Shown: positions 24,246 to 36,060, numbered from the stretch's first letter. The stretch: 64,000 nucleotides of DNA from Ciona intestinalis (GCF_000224145.3 NC_020177.2:4782156-4846155), one strand, 5' to 3'. Program-made: numbers and translations. Notes: generated by a model not told the origin, from the sequence alone.

Positions 24246-25289
24246 CTTGTTCTTATGCCTCTACCTGCTACAGTATCCCACCATGGCTTGTATAACTATT
24301 ATAAAGGTAATCGCAGAAAAAACACTCAATTCAAGAAAAAGTAGTCTTAAAAAGTAAAACCTTGGAAAAAAACGTTTTTTTTATGATTCCATGAATCTGT
24401 CTAAGATCTGGCACTTCTTTGTTGGTTGATTCTTTCTGCATTATGAAATAAAAAACCTAAAGCTACTACATAAAGTAAACAAAAAATAGAGTCCCACTAA
24501 TGGTGTATCAAAGAGATATAGCATTTTACAACTAAAATCATTAATTTCTTATATAGTTTCTCATCTCTATCTGACAATTTTTGTTCGCTGGAAACTTAGT
24601 AGCACTTGGTACAACCAATACTAACTATAGAGTGCTTGGAAGTGAGGAATGTTAACAATACATTCGCACACAATGGATACAATTAGTTGCTATGACTAAC
24701 CTAACTAACCGCTGATGAAAACCACCACAAAGTGAAGTCCAATTATCTAATTAGGAATCCCTGGTTACATTGTATTGATTGTCACTCATCCATATATTAC
24801 ATATGGGCAAGAATAAATCACCACATTATTAGGTGCCCAAGCTGTTTTATTGACTTTAAAAACTTCTTTAAACATCTTGTTGGGGTTAAAGAGAAACACC
24901 CACAGTATTAAGGCATGGGTTAACTTATAATATGTTTTCTTATAAATCGCAAACATTTGTTTATTTATAAAACCGTATATCATTACATTTTACCCAAAAT
25001 TAAAGAAAGGACTAGAGTTAGCAGAAGCAATAAAATGAAATTAAGATAATTTTTCAATGACAATACTCTTTAATGTTTAGTAGGATGGGGGAAGATGGGA
25101 CACTTTTATCACATAATATCCAAATATCCTGATAGTATTTTAAACAATTAACAATGGTTTGTGGAAGTCGTGAAGATACGGTTTTATAATTCCTTGAATG
25201 TTCTATGTTTACTATTAAATGGGACGAGAAAATAGAGTGAAAGGTGGCGTATCTTCCCCCACCCTACTATATATTGAATTAGTGATATA
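24246..25289. other. intergenic region between receptor start and CAP gene 1 end
   Basis: AT-rich with no coding exon found. It must hold the receptor promoter (minus strand, above 24245) and the 3' end of CAP gene 1. One family-1 MITE lies at 25078-25272. Confidence 0.55.
25078..25272. mobile_element. MITE-like inverted-repeat element, family 1
   Basis: Near-complete copy: tagtaggatgggggaagatg at the left, tatcttcccccaccctacta at the right, with inverted termini. It lies immediately beyond the stop codon of CAP gene 1 and so may be in its 3' untranslated region. Confidence 0.85.
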
Positions 25290-28200
25290 TCATTGACAGA
25301 AAGCTCCAGCTTTTCCATTCCTAATGTTCATGTTACATTCACACTGTTGTTCCCCTCTGCATAAAAACCTCCAGTTTTCATGCAACCAATTTGTTGGCTT
25401 CTTACACCTGACCATGCAGCCACCTCTGCCCCTACATATTGGCCGACCATATCTATAAATAATAAACATAACTTCAGTAACTGACTGGTATTTGTCTAAC
25501 TTGACAGCCTTTAACACCTGTTGAGGTAACACCCTGGGTGTGGGGTTTTTCATACATCTCAGTTCCCAGGGCGCGCCATAAAAGTCACCCATATAGAAAT
25601 AGAACTATCTCCTATATTTTGATTTGTCTGTAGCCTAACTACACTTGTACCTAAATAACACAACATTAATCTCTAGTTTACTTATTCTGTATGGCTGACT
25701 ATCTAGAGAACCCATTTGTGAGCGGGTTTTAGTATTGAAAGTTAATCCTCTTGTCCTAAGAATACATGCGCCATAATGGTAGCCAAATTTAAATGTAAAA
25801 CAGAAACATAGTTGCCAAATACAAGTTCAAGCCTCGACGCTGCTACCATTGTTGGTGTATTTGTCCTTACAAGGTATTTAACAGCATATACTGTCAAAAA
25901 CTTCTCTTATTGCAAACAAAACATTGGTTCCTTTACATTTACAAATAAAAAAAAAACTGTTAGAAAATTTCTTTCAGACTTAAATACCGATAATCATAAC
26001 CATAAAACATGTTTTAAACAATGAACATCGGTCTATGGGAGTCGTGAGCATGCAGTTATGAAAATGCATTCTATCTTCCCCACAATATAAACCAAAGTTA
26101 ATTTTAAATCCACTTACGAGTTTGTTGCGTTGCGTTGACATGAACACGTCATACGTTCATTGAATCCCATGCAAGTGTCGTATACATCACACGTGGAAGG
26201 ACTTCTACAAGTGCCTGAAGATTTAATACATGTTATATTGGTGTATGCCATATGGTAGCAAAATAGGTCTTCGAAAAATGTCCATTTGAAACCAATCAAT
26301 TGTGAAATGAAGACAATTTCCAATAAGACACAACTGCTAGGAAATAGCTAACCAGGGGTTTTATAGATAAGGAATAAAGGCTTTCACATTTGCTTGAGTA
26401 TATCAAGAACTTTATATTGGTGTTTTGTTACTTCTGCTACCAGGCAACAGGCATAATGTAAATATTCTTTTAGCTGCTCATCTGGTGCCAAAATGTAGCG
26501 TATTTTCATGAGTTTAAAAAGTATAATCAACTACAAGTTACCCAGATTAGAGGCAGCTAGACATAGAGCAGTGTGAAAGTTTGAACACCAAGATGTTACA
26601 ACACATACATATATATATGTTTCTGTCAGGCATATTATACTTGTGGTTTGGCTCTTTCGGCAAGAATTTTGCTGACCGATGTTTCGACGTCCTATTTAAG
26701 TCACTTTTAACTAATTGACACTATAGGCTCATCTGATACCTGTATGCGGATCGGGTACTTGTTCATTGTATGTACTTAATACTTCCTCTTCACTCGATGC
26801 TACATTCCCACCAGGTCCATAATGTATTACAACATACATGACAACATAGTTGCCGAACCCAGGTGAATGTAATGTACGTAACGCATACGAACACCCTATA
26901 TGAGTTATGTCTTTCCAAATCATCATTGTGTAATGGCCTGTGAAGCAAATGAGAAAATTTAAGTTTTTAACGTAAAGATGGTTATAACATGGGTGTTCTG
27001 TTTCATAAATTTTGTGCTCGCTTATGCCTTACCACGAACGTAACTTTGTGGGTGATTTAAACAACCAGCATTAGAGAGATATCAACAATGGTGGTAATAT
27101 TAAACCTTAATCTTAAGATCAAACTGTAAAGTAGGCAAATGATGGTAAACCCTGAAGATGTCTCACTGGTTAACAGAATAAACATTGTTCCTTTAAGATC
27201 ACAAAACAAACAATTGCTAGAAATTCTCTCTGATACTTATATCAATGAAATAAGTTATACAGTAGGGTGGGTAAAGAATAAAGATAGAAAGATGGGACAC
27301 CTTTAACACATAATATTTAAGTATCTTGATAATGTTTTAAATAATTAACAACGGTCTATGGGAGTCCTGAGAATACGGTATTAGAATTTTTTGAATGTTC
27401 TAAGTTTACTACTAATCTTTATGCACACTTTTGTTTCTATTAGAAGTTTAACTTAATTAAAATAAATGTCTTTTTTCTTCCAATTAAATGTAAATATGTT
27501 TTTAACTGTAAGCGTGTTTTAACAACTGTGGTTTGGTCGCTATATCCTGTCTTTTCGATTAAAATATTTCTAAATCTTTACTACCGTAATCGAAAAGACA
27601 AATAAAAGTTATTATTATTATTATTATTATATACTACTAAATGGGATGAGAAAAGAGAATTAAAAGGTGTCTCATATTCCCCCTATACTTTTGTCCCATC
27701 TTTCCCCACTATCATATATATTACCAACAGGTCGTCCCGACACGCTGGTTCGTGGATGAGACTTGTTATAATCAAACTGCTCCATGTAGAAATGTAGAGA
27801 TGAAACGTTACCGGACAGTGGGGCTCGGTCAACCATAGAAATAATATTTTCTCCAACCCTTCTGTGCCGATACCTTGATCCTTGCTGTAAAATTTGTCAT
27901 TTAAAGGGAGATAAATATATTTTTTTATAACTATTGAGCAAACGCGATTGAACGTATGTAACTTATTCATCTTGGAATAGAGGGCCAAAGACAGTCGTTA
28001 TAACACAGGTGATCTGTTTCATAAACTTCGTGTCCGCTTAAAAGTTAGTACTTGTGTTACTTTGTAGGTGAGTGTTTTTTTTTCCTCGGCTGACTATTTG
28101 AACAGTTCATTAGTGACCACTGAGTTGAAGCAATTGTCATTTAGTGTTTTTCCCTAAGTCATACACACCAACGATGGTAGCATTAAGTCGTGTATCCTCC

Positions 28201-31200
28201 AGTTACGAGACAAGTGCTCTATCCAATGTGCCGACCAAATTGTCTTGTGTGCTCTATGCTAATGGACTTTACGTTCACAAGTACATTACTTTTGTACACA
28301 CAGAGGTATTGGAGTAATGGGCCAAATCTGGCCTAAATCCCAGGTCCTTAAAGATCTCACCCATATAGAATAGAAACAGAATGCTCTGCCCTGCCTACTT
28401 ACATTAGAATGTGGCCACTGCACTGCTGTTTTATAAATGTGATGATGTCGGTTTGGTTTCCTTGGTCCCCTGGGTGAAATACTCATCAAAACATTTGCCC
28501 ACGTTTGTGCTGTTCTCTGTAGTTGCCAATCCCATTCTAATGGTGGGGAGCCATGTATTGATCTGGAAGTAAAGGCTTATTTAAACCAACATAGAGTCAT
28601 GGCTCTATGGCTTAACTATAACATGCTTAATAAGTAAGAAGTTCTAGTGTCATTTTCTCCATAGATGAAGTCACATAAAGGTAAAGGTTTTGGTATAAAT
28701 GTATGAAACAAAATATCTGTGTCATAAAGACCGCCACTGCCCGCCATGCAAGAATAAATCCGTTACATTCATTCTTTATTTATAACATTCAAGTTTTAAC
28801 AGGGTTTGTGTTACACCAAGTTAAAAAATCAACACATTATTTAGATGGAATAAGACAAGTTTGGTCGACATTTTAGCGGATCCTCTGCCCCACTGTATGA
28901 CCTCACCTATATAGAATTATTTAATAATAATATCTTACCTAAAATAATTATGACTTGCAAGACATTCCCTTTGGAACTGAGTGCGTGGTGCGTCTCTTTG
29001 TGGGGCTGGTTGTTCTGGAGTTAACATGAAATTAAACACACTATCAACATTGTACTATTTGCAATAAACATAACTTATGACTGCTTTGCAAATTATTAAT
29101 GCAAGAAAAGATGGTAAAAAATAGATGAAAAAAGTTACAACAGTATAGTACTGTTTAAAACTTAAGTTAACATTTTTCCGCATTATCACAAATATATATT
29201 GAAAGTTGAAACTAAACAGAAATTATTACAATATTTATAATATGTTTTCCATTTGAAATATTAGGAATTAAATTAATAAACCAGCCATAGATTTCACCTT
29301 GAATTAAATTATTGGTTGGTGCATATGCTCTAAAGAAAGCACGAGAATATGATGTCCGTCTCACATCAGATGGTGATATATTAGAGGACCATGGCGGCCT
29401 TCCTAATGTACCAACGTATATTGTTTGCGAATTTTGTTGGGTTCTTGATGCAGCGTAATACTTGAAGTCCAATGTCCAACCTTAAAATAAAAAATATATA
29501 AAAGAAATATAAAAAGTAGTAAAAAAGGTCCCTTGTAAAACGGTTTTATTATTTGTTGCTGTAGCTTAGTAAATAGAACTTAGGAAGTATAACTTTTATT
29601 ATTTTGGGGTAGGTTCTGCAGCAAGAAGGCTCAGGAGTCCTGGGACTTAGGCAAGACCGCAAGAGAAGATCTAGTATTCCAAAAACCCTAGTTAGTAGAA
29701 ACATAAGTTACCTGGTCTACATGGTTGTCTTCTAACCATCCACTTGTAATATCGACCGGTATGCCGAGTTTTGCAAAAGTAGATTCCTGTTCTATACTGA
29801 CCATTAGGCCTGAAACATAATATTGTTTTTCATTTCATCCAACAAAGTGTTAGGTAAACACAAAAACTATAACTTTATTAGATTTTTTGGGTGATTTTTC
29901 TTTCTAAAATCTATTCATATATCAAAAGTGGGCAGTATTTAAACTTAAAAGTGCTTTGAACGTAAGAATCGGTATTTATAAAAGATTTTAATACCTGTAC
30001 CTTTATATATAGGCTTATAAACCATGATCCGTATTCAACAACTATAAATAAAGTTATCACATTTATTCAAATTCATTCATTCATTTATTCACTGACCTGC
30101 GATACAAATATATTCTTTGTTCCGAAGTTAAAAGTCTCCAATCAGTGTTTCTTATAGATAGGCTGGTGTCAGCGAACATGTACAAGCGTGGGTTGGAGCT
30201 TCGGTAATATTTTCGTATCCAAACCAGGTTGGTGTTCACTGTGGTACTTGTGGATGCTGTAATGTAATATAGTTCTATTGGAAAATTTCAAAGAAATATT
30301 GTGCTAGAGATTTGTCATTAACCAGAATTAATGCCTTTTTGGTTTCTATATATTATCAAAATTTTTATCAGATATGTTCAGCAACTGTGGTCTGGCAAAG
30401 AATTAACCGAGTTTACCATACACTAATGCATTGCCTCTTTGGGTTATTCGTTAATATTTAAAATCTTTAGTTCATTAGTTTAGTAAGATATGTATGGTAA
30501 CATAGGGTACTTACAAACTTGCGGTCTGCGACAAATTGAACATCTTCGTGGACATCTTACTGCCATGAACCTGTCAAGGAAATAATCACAATGCGATATA
30601 TGGCAGGGTACTGTTAGTTGTAACAGGGTGTTTTGTTTTATAAACCTTGTGACCACTTACACGTATGTAACTGTTGGTGATTGTTTTTTGGTGACTTTTA
30701 TGTAATGTAATAATAGGCCTGTAACTCTCGACTAGAGGCATGCGCTAATCACTTCATAGTTATTAGCTGTACCGTACCATATTCTCCATACTTACTACTC
30801 AATCAAGATATATAAACTTTATCAAGTAATGAATCACTTACGTAAACCATGGAGAAGTTTGAGAGCATTTATCCAAACTGTGTGTTTGGCATTCACTTGA
30901 ACTGTCAACACAAGCTGCAAATATTAAGGGGGTTGGTTGCTGGTTTAATGACTTGGATTTATAGTTGTAAGGGCTAAAACACAAAACCAACAAAATAAAA
31001 GTGAATGAATAAATGAATGTAATTGTTTATCCTTGCCTGGCCGGAAAACGACAGTCGTTATAACAACCGTGTTTCTTACAGCTTGATTATTGGGCCTAAT
31101 TGAATGAATGTAACTTATTTTATCCTCCCATGGCAGGAAAACCACAGTCGTTATAACACAGGTGTTTCACACACCTCGTGCCAGCTTACGAGTTACAAAG

Positions 31201-33578
31201 CATTTTACTTTGTGGGGAATCAACTAGAGGTTGTTGGTGTTTTTGCGCTAATGATCAGGTCTTGGGCAACAAATGAACCTCTGTTTGTACAGGGCATATT
31301 ACAAACATCAAACTTATATTTACTTGGACAATAATTCCAGTTACATGATCCAGTCTTAATTTCCCTTGACCTTCTTGAAATACGACGTTCTTTGATTTGG
31401 AAATTAACTTCTCGTCTGTTAAATAAACACAAGTTAACAGTCAACACCAACTTAAGTTAAAAATAGTTATTGTTAACTCCAACAATTACTATTTTACTGA
31501 CTGTCTAGCGCCACCGTCTGACTGGCTTATTTATTGCCTTTCTCCTGTCTTCGTTATGCGAACGCCGTCTCTCTAGTCTGCGTTTCAGTATAGGTTCTTG
31601 CATGGTTCTGTTAGCATCGCAATTTAGCGTAACTGTTTAAGATTTAGTTATTATGTGTTCAGCTATTAACAATATTCTATTTGAATAAGCGACTGAACAT
31701 AACTGTTTTTTAATCTCTCTCTCTGGCTCTCTGTCTCTGTGGATCTTTTTGGCTCTATCTGGTTGCTGTGGCTGTTATTTTGGTTATTGTTGGAATCTGG
31801 CTATCGTTTATGATTTGCGTTATCGTCAATACATCTGTATATATTCATCAAGTGGAGAGCATTAATTAAGTTATAGACATCAGTCGCTTATTCCTTATAC
31901 GGCTAAAACTGCAGCCGCGTTCGAGCTAAACCCTAGCTCCTACAGTTATTAAGTCGAATGAATGGATGTAACTTATTTATCCTCTGCTGGGCAGAAAGCT
32001 GTATTTGTATGCATATAGGCAATACTTGCTTCCATTGTGAAAAAACAATATTAATTTATTAAGCAGTTCTGTGCAAGCTTAATAAGGAATAGCACCACAA
32101 ACGTTGGTATGAAAAAAAAATCAACAAGACAACCACCAAGTTAGCTAATATGTAAAACGTGTTCATGCTATGTTTAGAGCAAATATTATAATTATTATAC
32201 TATATATAAAACAATACATAAGCATACCTGCAGCAAGAATATCTGCTCCATGACGAATTAGGGAGCGCTTGTTTCCTCACTGAAACACTCGAATTTGTTG
32301 GACCCTGTTTTGAAAAAAATATACGTAACTGGGGGTTTCCCTCTTTTGCTGGCAGTAAAAATCATTACTTTGTCGGCAATTAAATTTTAAATATTTCGCT
32401 CTGTCTGCTCGACCATTATATGATAGTTGTGTAAAAACCTTATCCTTACGGTTTCCATAGACCGTTATTAATTGTTTAAAACGCATTAGGATATTTGGAT
32501 ATTATGTGCTAAAGGTGTCCCGCCTTCCCCCACCCCACTATATACGACATACCAATACAGCCAGTACTGTGTAATACGGCACTATATTACTTTTAAGTCC
32601 ACTAATTACCTGGGTAACCCAACATGTATGGGGGGTGCTACAACTTATTTATGGCAACTGGATTGTACCAATGTCCGCTCGGTGACTGCCCAAAGACGCA
32701 TACGCCTACCAGTATTGATGCAAGCGCCCAATCCCATTACCCAACACCGTTCTTACCTGGTCCTTCGAGTCCGGATGCAATCGTTCGGTTTGCTCTTCTA
32801 TGTCAACGATGTTCTCTATCATCTCAAAAGCGAAAAGACTGTTTTCGTCGCTCTGCAATCACCGGTTGTGCATGTGAAGTGAAATTACATAAATTGGAAT
32901 AAATGTAACTTGGTTATTCCCGCGTGGCGATGCAAGGACTGTCGTTATAACACGGGTGTTCTATTTCATACACCTTGTGTCCACTAACGAGTTACCTCGT
33001 ATGTAACATTGTGATTTTTGTTTTTTTTTGTTTAACTGTCAAAGTAGACAACCTATTAGTAATCACGCCGACAATAGTGGCAGTGACGAGCCTCGAACTG
33101 GTATCCTATAGTTTAGAGGCAAGCGCTACACTAAGCCACGTCGGCGTGCCCGTCGAAGGTAAAAATGTTCACAAATCATAGTGTGCCAAACTTAAAACCC
33201 ATTGTAATCGTTGTAATACAGAAATAAATACAAGACTTTACTTGTACAAACCATATCGTGGCCTATTACAACATATAGTGGGGTGGGGAAGATGGGACAC
33301 ATTTTCATTCTATTTTCTCCTCCCATTTGGTAGTAAAGAAAGAACATTCAAAGATTTATAAAACCGCATCCCCACGACTTCCATAGACTGTTGTTAACTG
33401 TTTAAAACAATATCAGGATTTTTGGATATTATAAAGATGTCCCGTCTTCTCCCACTTTACTGCTTGTTCTAATATGCCATTAAATTCGCACGTGCATGTT
33501 TACCTGTTGAATTGCGTTCCCTTGTAGCATCACGTTCATACCTAGTAACACCACAACCATAATGTGACGTAAATCCAT
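25290..33578 (-). CDS. secreted CAP-domain protein 1 (ShKT + CAP + EGF-like + defensin-like tail), 15 exons
   Basis: Exons (high to low): 33504-33578, 32757-32852, 32228-32304, 31324-31415, 30842-30914, 30515-30570, 30097-30256, 29712-29809, 29298-29480, 28939-29014, 28403-28562, 27725-27884, 26740-26937, 26118-26214, 25290-25452. Phases join throughout; 587 aa. Order: signal peptide (1-24), basic region, ShKT cysteine knot 114-153 (ending RCPRRCSIC), an unassigned module 157-303, CAP domain 318-500, a six-Cys EGF-like knot 502-534, and a final C-x5-C-x3-C...C-x5-C-x-C motif 538-570. The CAP cavity His and Glu residues are present (SHNYFR, VGENI, YMEQFDY, GHYTMM). CAP proteins are secreted; function here is unknown. 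A CATATAAG box (33634-33627) and an AG acceptor just before the ATG suggest either a short leader or spliced-leader addition. Confidence 0.9.
26975..27100 (-). mobile_element. SINE-like repeat fragment
   Basis: Phrases ataacatgggtgttctgttt and acgtaactttgtgggtgatt in a CAP gene 1 intron. Confidence 0.6.
27261..27716. mobile_element. family-1 MITE interrupted by a later insertion
   Basis: The left half begins agtagggtgggtaaagaata and the right half ends tttccccactatcatatata. The two halves are split by 27415-27631, with tactacta repeated on both sides of the break. CAP gene 1 intron. Confidence 0.8.
27415..27631. mobile_element. nested insertion with 8-bp target duplication, hairpin and ATT tail
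   Basis: Flanked by tactacta at 27407-27414 and 27632-27639. It contains a perfect 14-base inverted repeat (tgtcttttcgatta, 27548-27561, against 27587-27600) and ends in an (ATT)n tract. The tail suggests a retroposon, the hairpin a folded RNA or DNA element; the class is not settled. Confidence 0.7.
27950..28235 (-). mobile_element. SINE with tRNA-like head
   Basis: Left part has gacagtcgttataacacagg. The right part, read on the minus strand, shows a tRNA-like head (cacattggatagagcacttg) just before the body. CAP gene 1 intron. Confidence 0.7.
28690..28790 (+). mobile_element. SINE-like repeat tail
   Basis: tgtatgaaacaaaatatctg, cataaagaccgccactgccc and gcaagaataaa in plus orientation. CAP gene 1 intron. 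Confidence 0.55.
31010..31235 (-). mobile_element. two SINE-like fragments in tandem
   Basis: The phrase gacagtcgttataacaa occurs near 31049 and cacagtcgttataacacagg near 31142, each preceded by gaatgaatgta or aatgaatgta and a cctggc/catggc segment. CAP gene 1 intron. Confidence 0.65.
31674..31893. repeat. inverted-repeat element whose left arm contains a spliced-leader-like 16-mer
   Basis: gaataagcgactg (31683-31695) is exactly inverted at 31881-31893. The left arm extends upstream into ATTCTATTTGAATAAG (31674-31689), which from memory is the Ciona trans-spliced leader. The base after AAG is C, not the GT donor a functional SL RNA gene would need. Lies in a CAP gene 1 intron. Confidence 0.55.
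32430..32542. mobile_element. family-1 MITE, truncated
   Basis: Only the right half is present: tttccatagaccgttattaa through cgccttcccccaccccacta. CAP gene 1 intron. Confidence 0.7.
32890..33160 (-). mobile_element. SINE with tRNA-like head, near full length
   Basis: Full order is visible: aatgtaacttggttattccc, gactgtcgttataacacggg, gagttacctcgtatgtaaca, caacctattagtaatcacgc. Then, on the minus strand, GTGGCTTAGTGTAGCGCTTG (A-box-like) and CCAGTTCGAGGCTC (B-box-like) at about 33083-33142. This is the clearest evidence that the family is tRNA-derived with its head on the minus strand here. Confidence 0.8.
33285..33462. mobile_element. MITE-like inverted-repeat element, family 1
   Basis: tatagtggggtggggaagat at the left and cccgtcttctcccactttac at the right, with the usual interior. 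CAP gene 1 first intron. Confidence 0.8.
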
Positions 33579-33585
33579 TATCTAG

Positions 33586-33999
33586 TTTTGCTACAAATAT
33601 CGTTATCGTAAACCACCTGTCACGAACTTATATGAAGCAGTACTTAACCGCTTACGCTGTTTTGACGTTAAAAAATACAATCTTTCCACTAATACCTTGA
33701 CACCTAAACGACACCGTAATACACTCTATAACAAGACGTGTTATATCTTTGCTCCACCTCATAGCTATGATTCACAGTTTATTCTCAGTAAAACCGTTAA
33801 AAGGGTTCCCCAGGCTATATGGCAAAATTTCGGCAATACCCGGAACGTTGCAGTTAACGTGGCGACGTTATTAGGTGTTTATATGATAACAGTTGATCAT
33901 GACACTATCTCGGCGTACCTGTCGCCCGAACAACGTTTGAGGGAGCAATTTACACATATCCAGAGCCCGCGAAAGTTACGAAAAGACCGCAAGTTTTAG
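33586..33999 (+). CDS. candidate exon or small gene, 138 codons, unidentified, head-to-head with CAP gene 1
   Basis: An open frame without an early ATG runs from just after a TAG (33583-33585) to TAG at 33997-33999; AATAAA follows at 34003-34008. The peptide has a basic first half and one hydrophobic stretch (NVAVNVATLLGVYMITV, around residues 93-109), followed by a basic tail (SPRKLRKDRKF). An AG just upstream could serve as an acceptor, making this a last exon. About one frame this long is expected by chance in a window of this composition, so support is limited. It starts 7 bp from the CAP gene 1 start codon on the opposite strand. No family recognised. Confidence 0.3.
   Translation, partial: FCYKYRYRKPPVTNLYEAVLNRLRCFDVKKYNLSTNTLTPKRHRNTLYNKTCYIFAPPHSYDSQFILSKTVKRVPQAIWQNFGNTRNVAVNVATLLGVYMITVDHDTISAYLSPEQRLREQFTHIQSPRKLRKDRKF
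33627..33634 (-). promoter_or_regulatory. possible TATA box of CAP gene 1
   Basis: Minus-strand CATATAAG lies about 50 bases before the CAP gene 1 ATG (33578), which would put the cap site near 33600. It sits inside the unassigned plus-strand open frame. Confidence 0.3.
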
Positions 34000-34639
34000 G
34001 AGAATAAATTTATTAACCGAGAAAAAATATAAATCTTTTTCAAGAAAATGAAAAGTACTTGGTTTACATGTATCCCTGTCTGTTGAGTTCTCGGTGCATT
34101 TGGCATAAGACTAAGGGTTCGCAACACACCATACATGTGCAGTCATGGCAAATGGAACCCTGCAAGGAATCACAATAATGATCATGTTATGTAATAACAG
34201 AAAAAGTTTTGCGTCTAAAAATTACAAAATTGTTCCTGAGACCCAAAACATTTATATATAAGCCTTGACGACTATGGCTATCACATGCATGACTAAACCG
34301 TTCACATTTAAATACAACTAAAGTCAGCGCGATCAGAACTCTTAAGGTATCCCTATAAAAGTTGGAAACCATTCCAGTGTTATGCATACATGTGTTACGT
34401 TTGATAACGGTGGTTTGGTCCGGGACAACAGTGTCAATAAACTAAGTGCTACACCACAGCATTACACATGTATGGTAGAGCCACCTGTATATCGTGGTCT
34501 GCCCTTATCTTCGTACGCAATGCCACCAGAGTAGGAGCTCCACACCAACCTAAACAACAGGTTTCGTTGTAACGTGAAGCAACCCAACACGCAAGACATC
34601 GTGTGCAGAATAAACCAAGACAGCCTGCAACAAAATGAA

Positions 34640-34990
34640 TGAAACATTGAATGTTACTTTGTTATTCTCGCATGGTGTGCCAACGACAGCCCTTTCAAAT
34701 TGTTTATACACCCCATGCTCGCTTACAAGTTACCACGTAAGTAACTTACTTATATTCTTGCGTGGCGGGGCAACGACAGTCGTTATAACACGGTGTTCTG
34801 TTCCATACACCTTACGACCGGTTACAAGTTACCACGTATGTTACTTTCTGTGCGAAGATTTTTTCTTTACTGCCAATATTATTAACAAATGATTAGTGAC
34901 CACTAGGTTGGAGCAATTGCAGTTAAGTGCTTGGCCAAAGACACATACGCCAACAATTGTGGCAGCATTGATAAAATACTTACAACTTGG
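34640..34990 (-). mobile_element. SINE-like copies in tandem
   Basis: Two starts (atgttactttgttattctcg and taacttacttatattcttgc) feed one body: gacagtcgttataacacggt, aagttaccacgtatgttact, gtgaccactaggttggagca, aaagacacatacgccaac. Confidence 0.7.
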
Positions 34991-35899
34991 TATATCAAGA
35001 AAGCAATCCACCAAAGACGAAGACCACATATTAGCTGGCAGCTTAAACCGGTTCCCGGGCAAGTTAGGACCGGTTTGATCCGGTTTTGTGGCGTTGTTGT
35101 TGTTGTTGTTGTTGTTATTGTTTACTATGAACGTATTCTGGGGTGTTGGTTGGGTTACAATGACAGGGGCAGGAGCTGTGGAGTGGAAATAAGATGAATT
35201 TGTTTTAGAACTTGGATGATGGTTTCTGAAGATGATTTTACGCTTGTTGATTTTAAACGAATTCCCTTCTCTTCGGTGTTAAAAAAATTTGATATTCGGT
35301 GTCAAAAGTAATGAGCCAACTCTGGCTAGGGTACCACAACCTACAACCGCCTAACGCTAACCACTGAGTTACCGCGTCCAACTATTTTTCTATCACGACT
35401 AACTATTTTTTCTTTCACAGTAAATGAAATATTATCGATAATCCAAGTTACCTGTTGCTTGTGGTTGGTAGATAACTTGTGGTTGAGACGTCATGGGGGG
35501 TACGGGGTAAGGACTGTAGTTCGGCGGGGGGTACGACATCTGGGGAATGAAACCGGATAGTTATATAGCTGCTATCCTTTAAACTATCATAGGGAATATA
35601 TGGTCATTAAAAGTGTTAAAAACACGACGTCGAGGGTCCCGGGTTCGAGTCCAATGGTGGATAGGGAATACGACACCTGGTTCGCATATTATGTCTATAT
35701 CTATTATACCTCAATCTATCTTCCGAGCACAAGACGTGTATATCTGATTTAATGGATGCATTTTTACGAATATGTGAAGACCTTATTAAACATTGTTATC
35801 ATAGTGGCGCAAACAAACCTAAATAACATAGTGGAATATACTATATTGTTAGAATGCTTTGATACGTAAAAAGCGACGTTGATTCATGATACTAGGTTC

Positions 35900-36060
35900 A
35901 AAACTCAATGCTACCACCACTGATGGTGTAAGCGTTTTGAGCAAAACACTTGACGGGAATTGCTCCAACCCAATGGACAATCACCCACAAAGTTACGCAC
36001 ATGGTAACTCGTATAAGCTGGCACGGGGTGTATGAAACGGAACATCCGGGTTATAAACGT
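35900..36060 (+). mobile_element. SINE-like copy, plus orientation
   Basis: Reads caatgctaccaccactgatg, aaaacacttgacgggaattg, ctccaacccaatgg, acaatcacccacaaagttac, gtaactcgtataagctggca, then gaaacggaacatccgggtta. Confidence 0.65.

Noticed and set aside
32624..32902. Plus-strand open frames of 84-92 codons
   Set aside because: They lie over SINE sequence and antisense to CAP gene 1 exon 2 (32757-32852), which is supported by splice phase and the paralogue.
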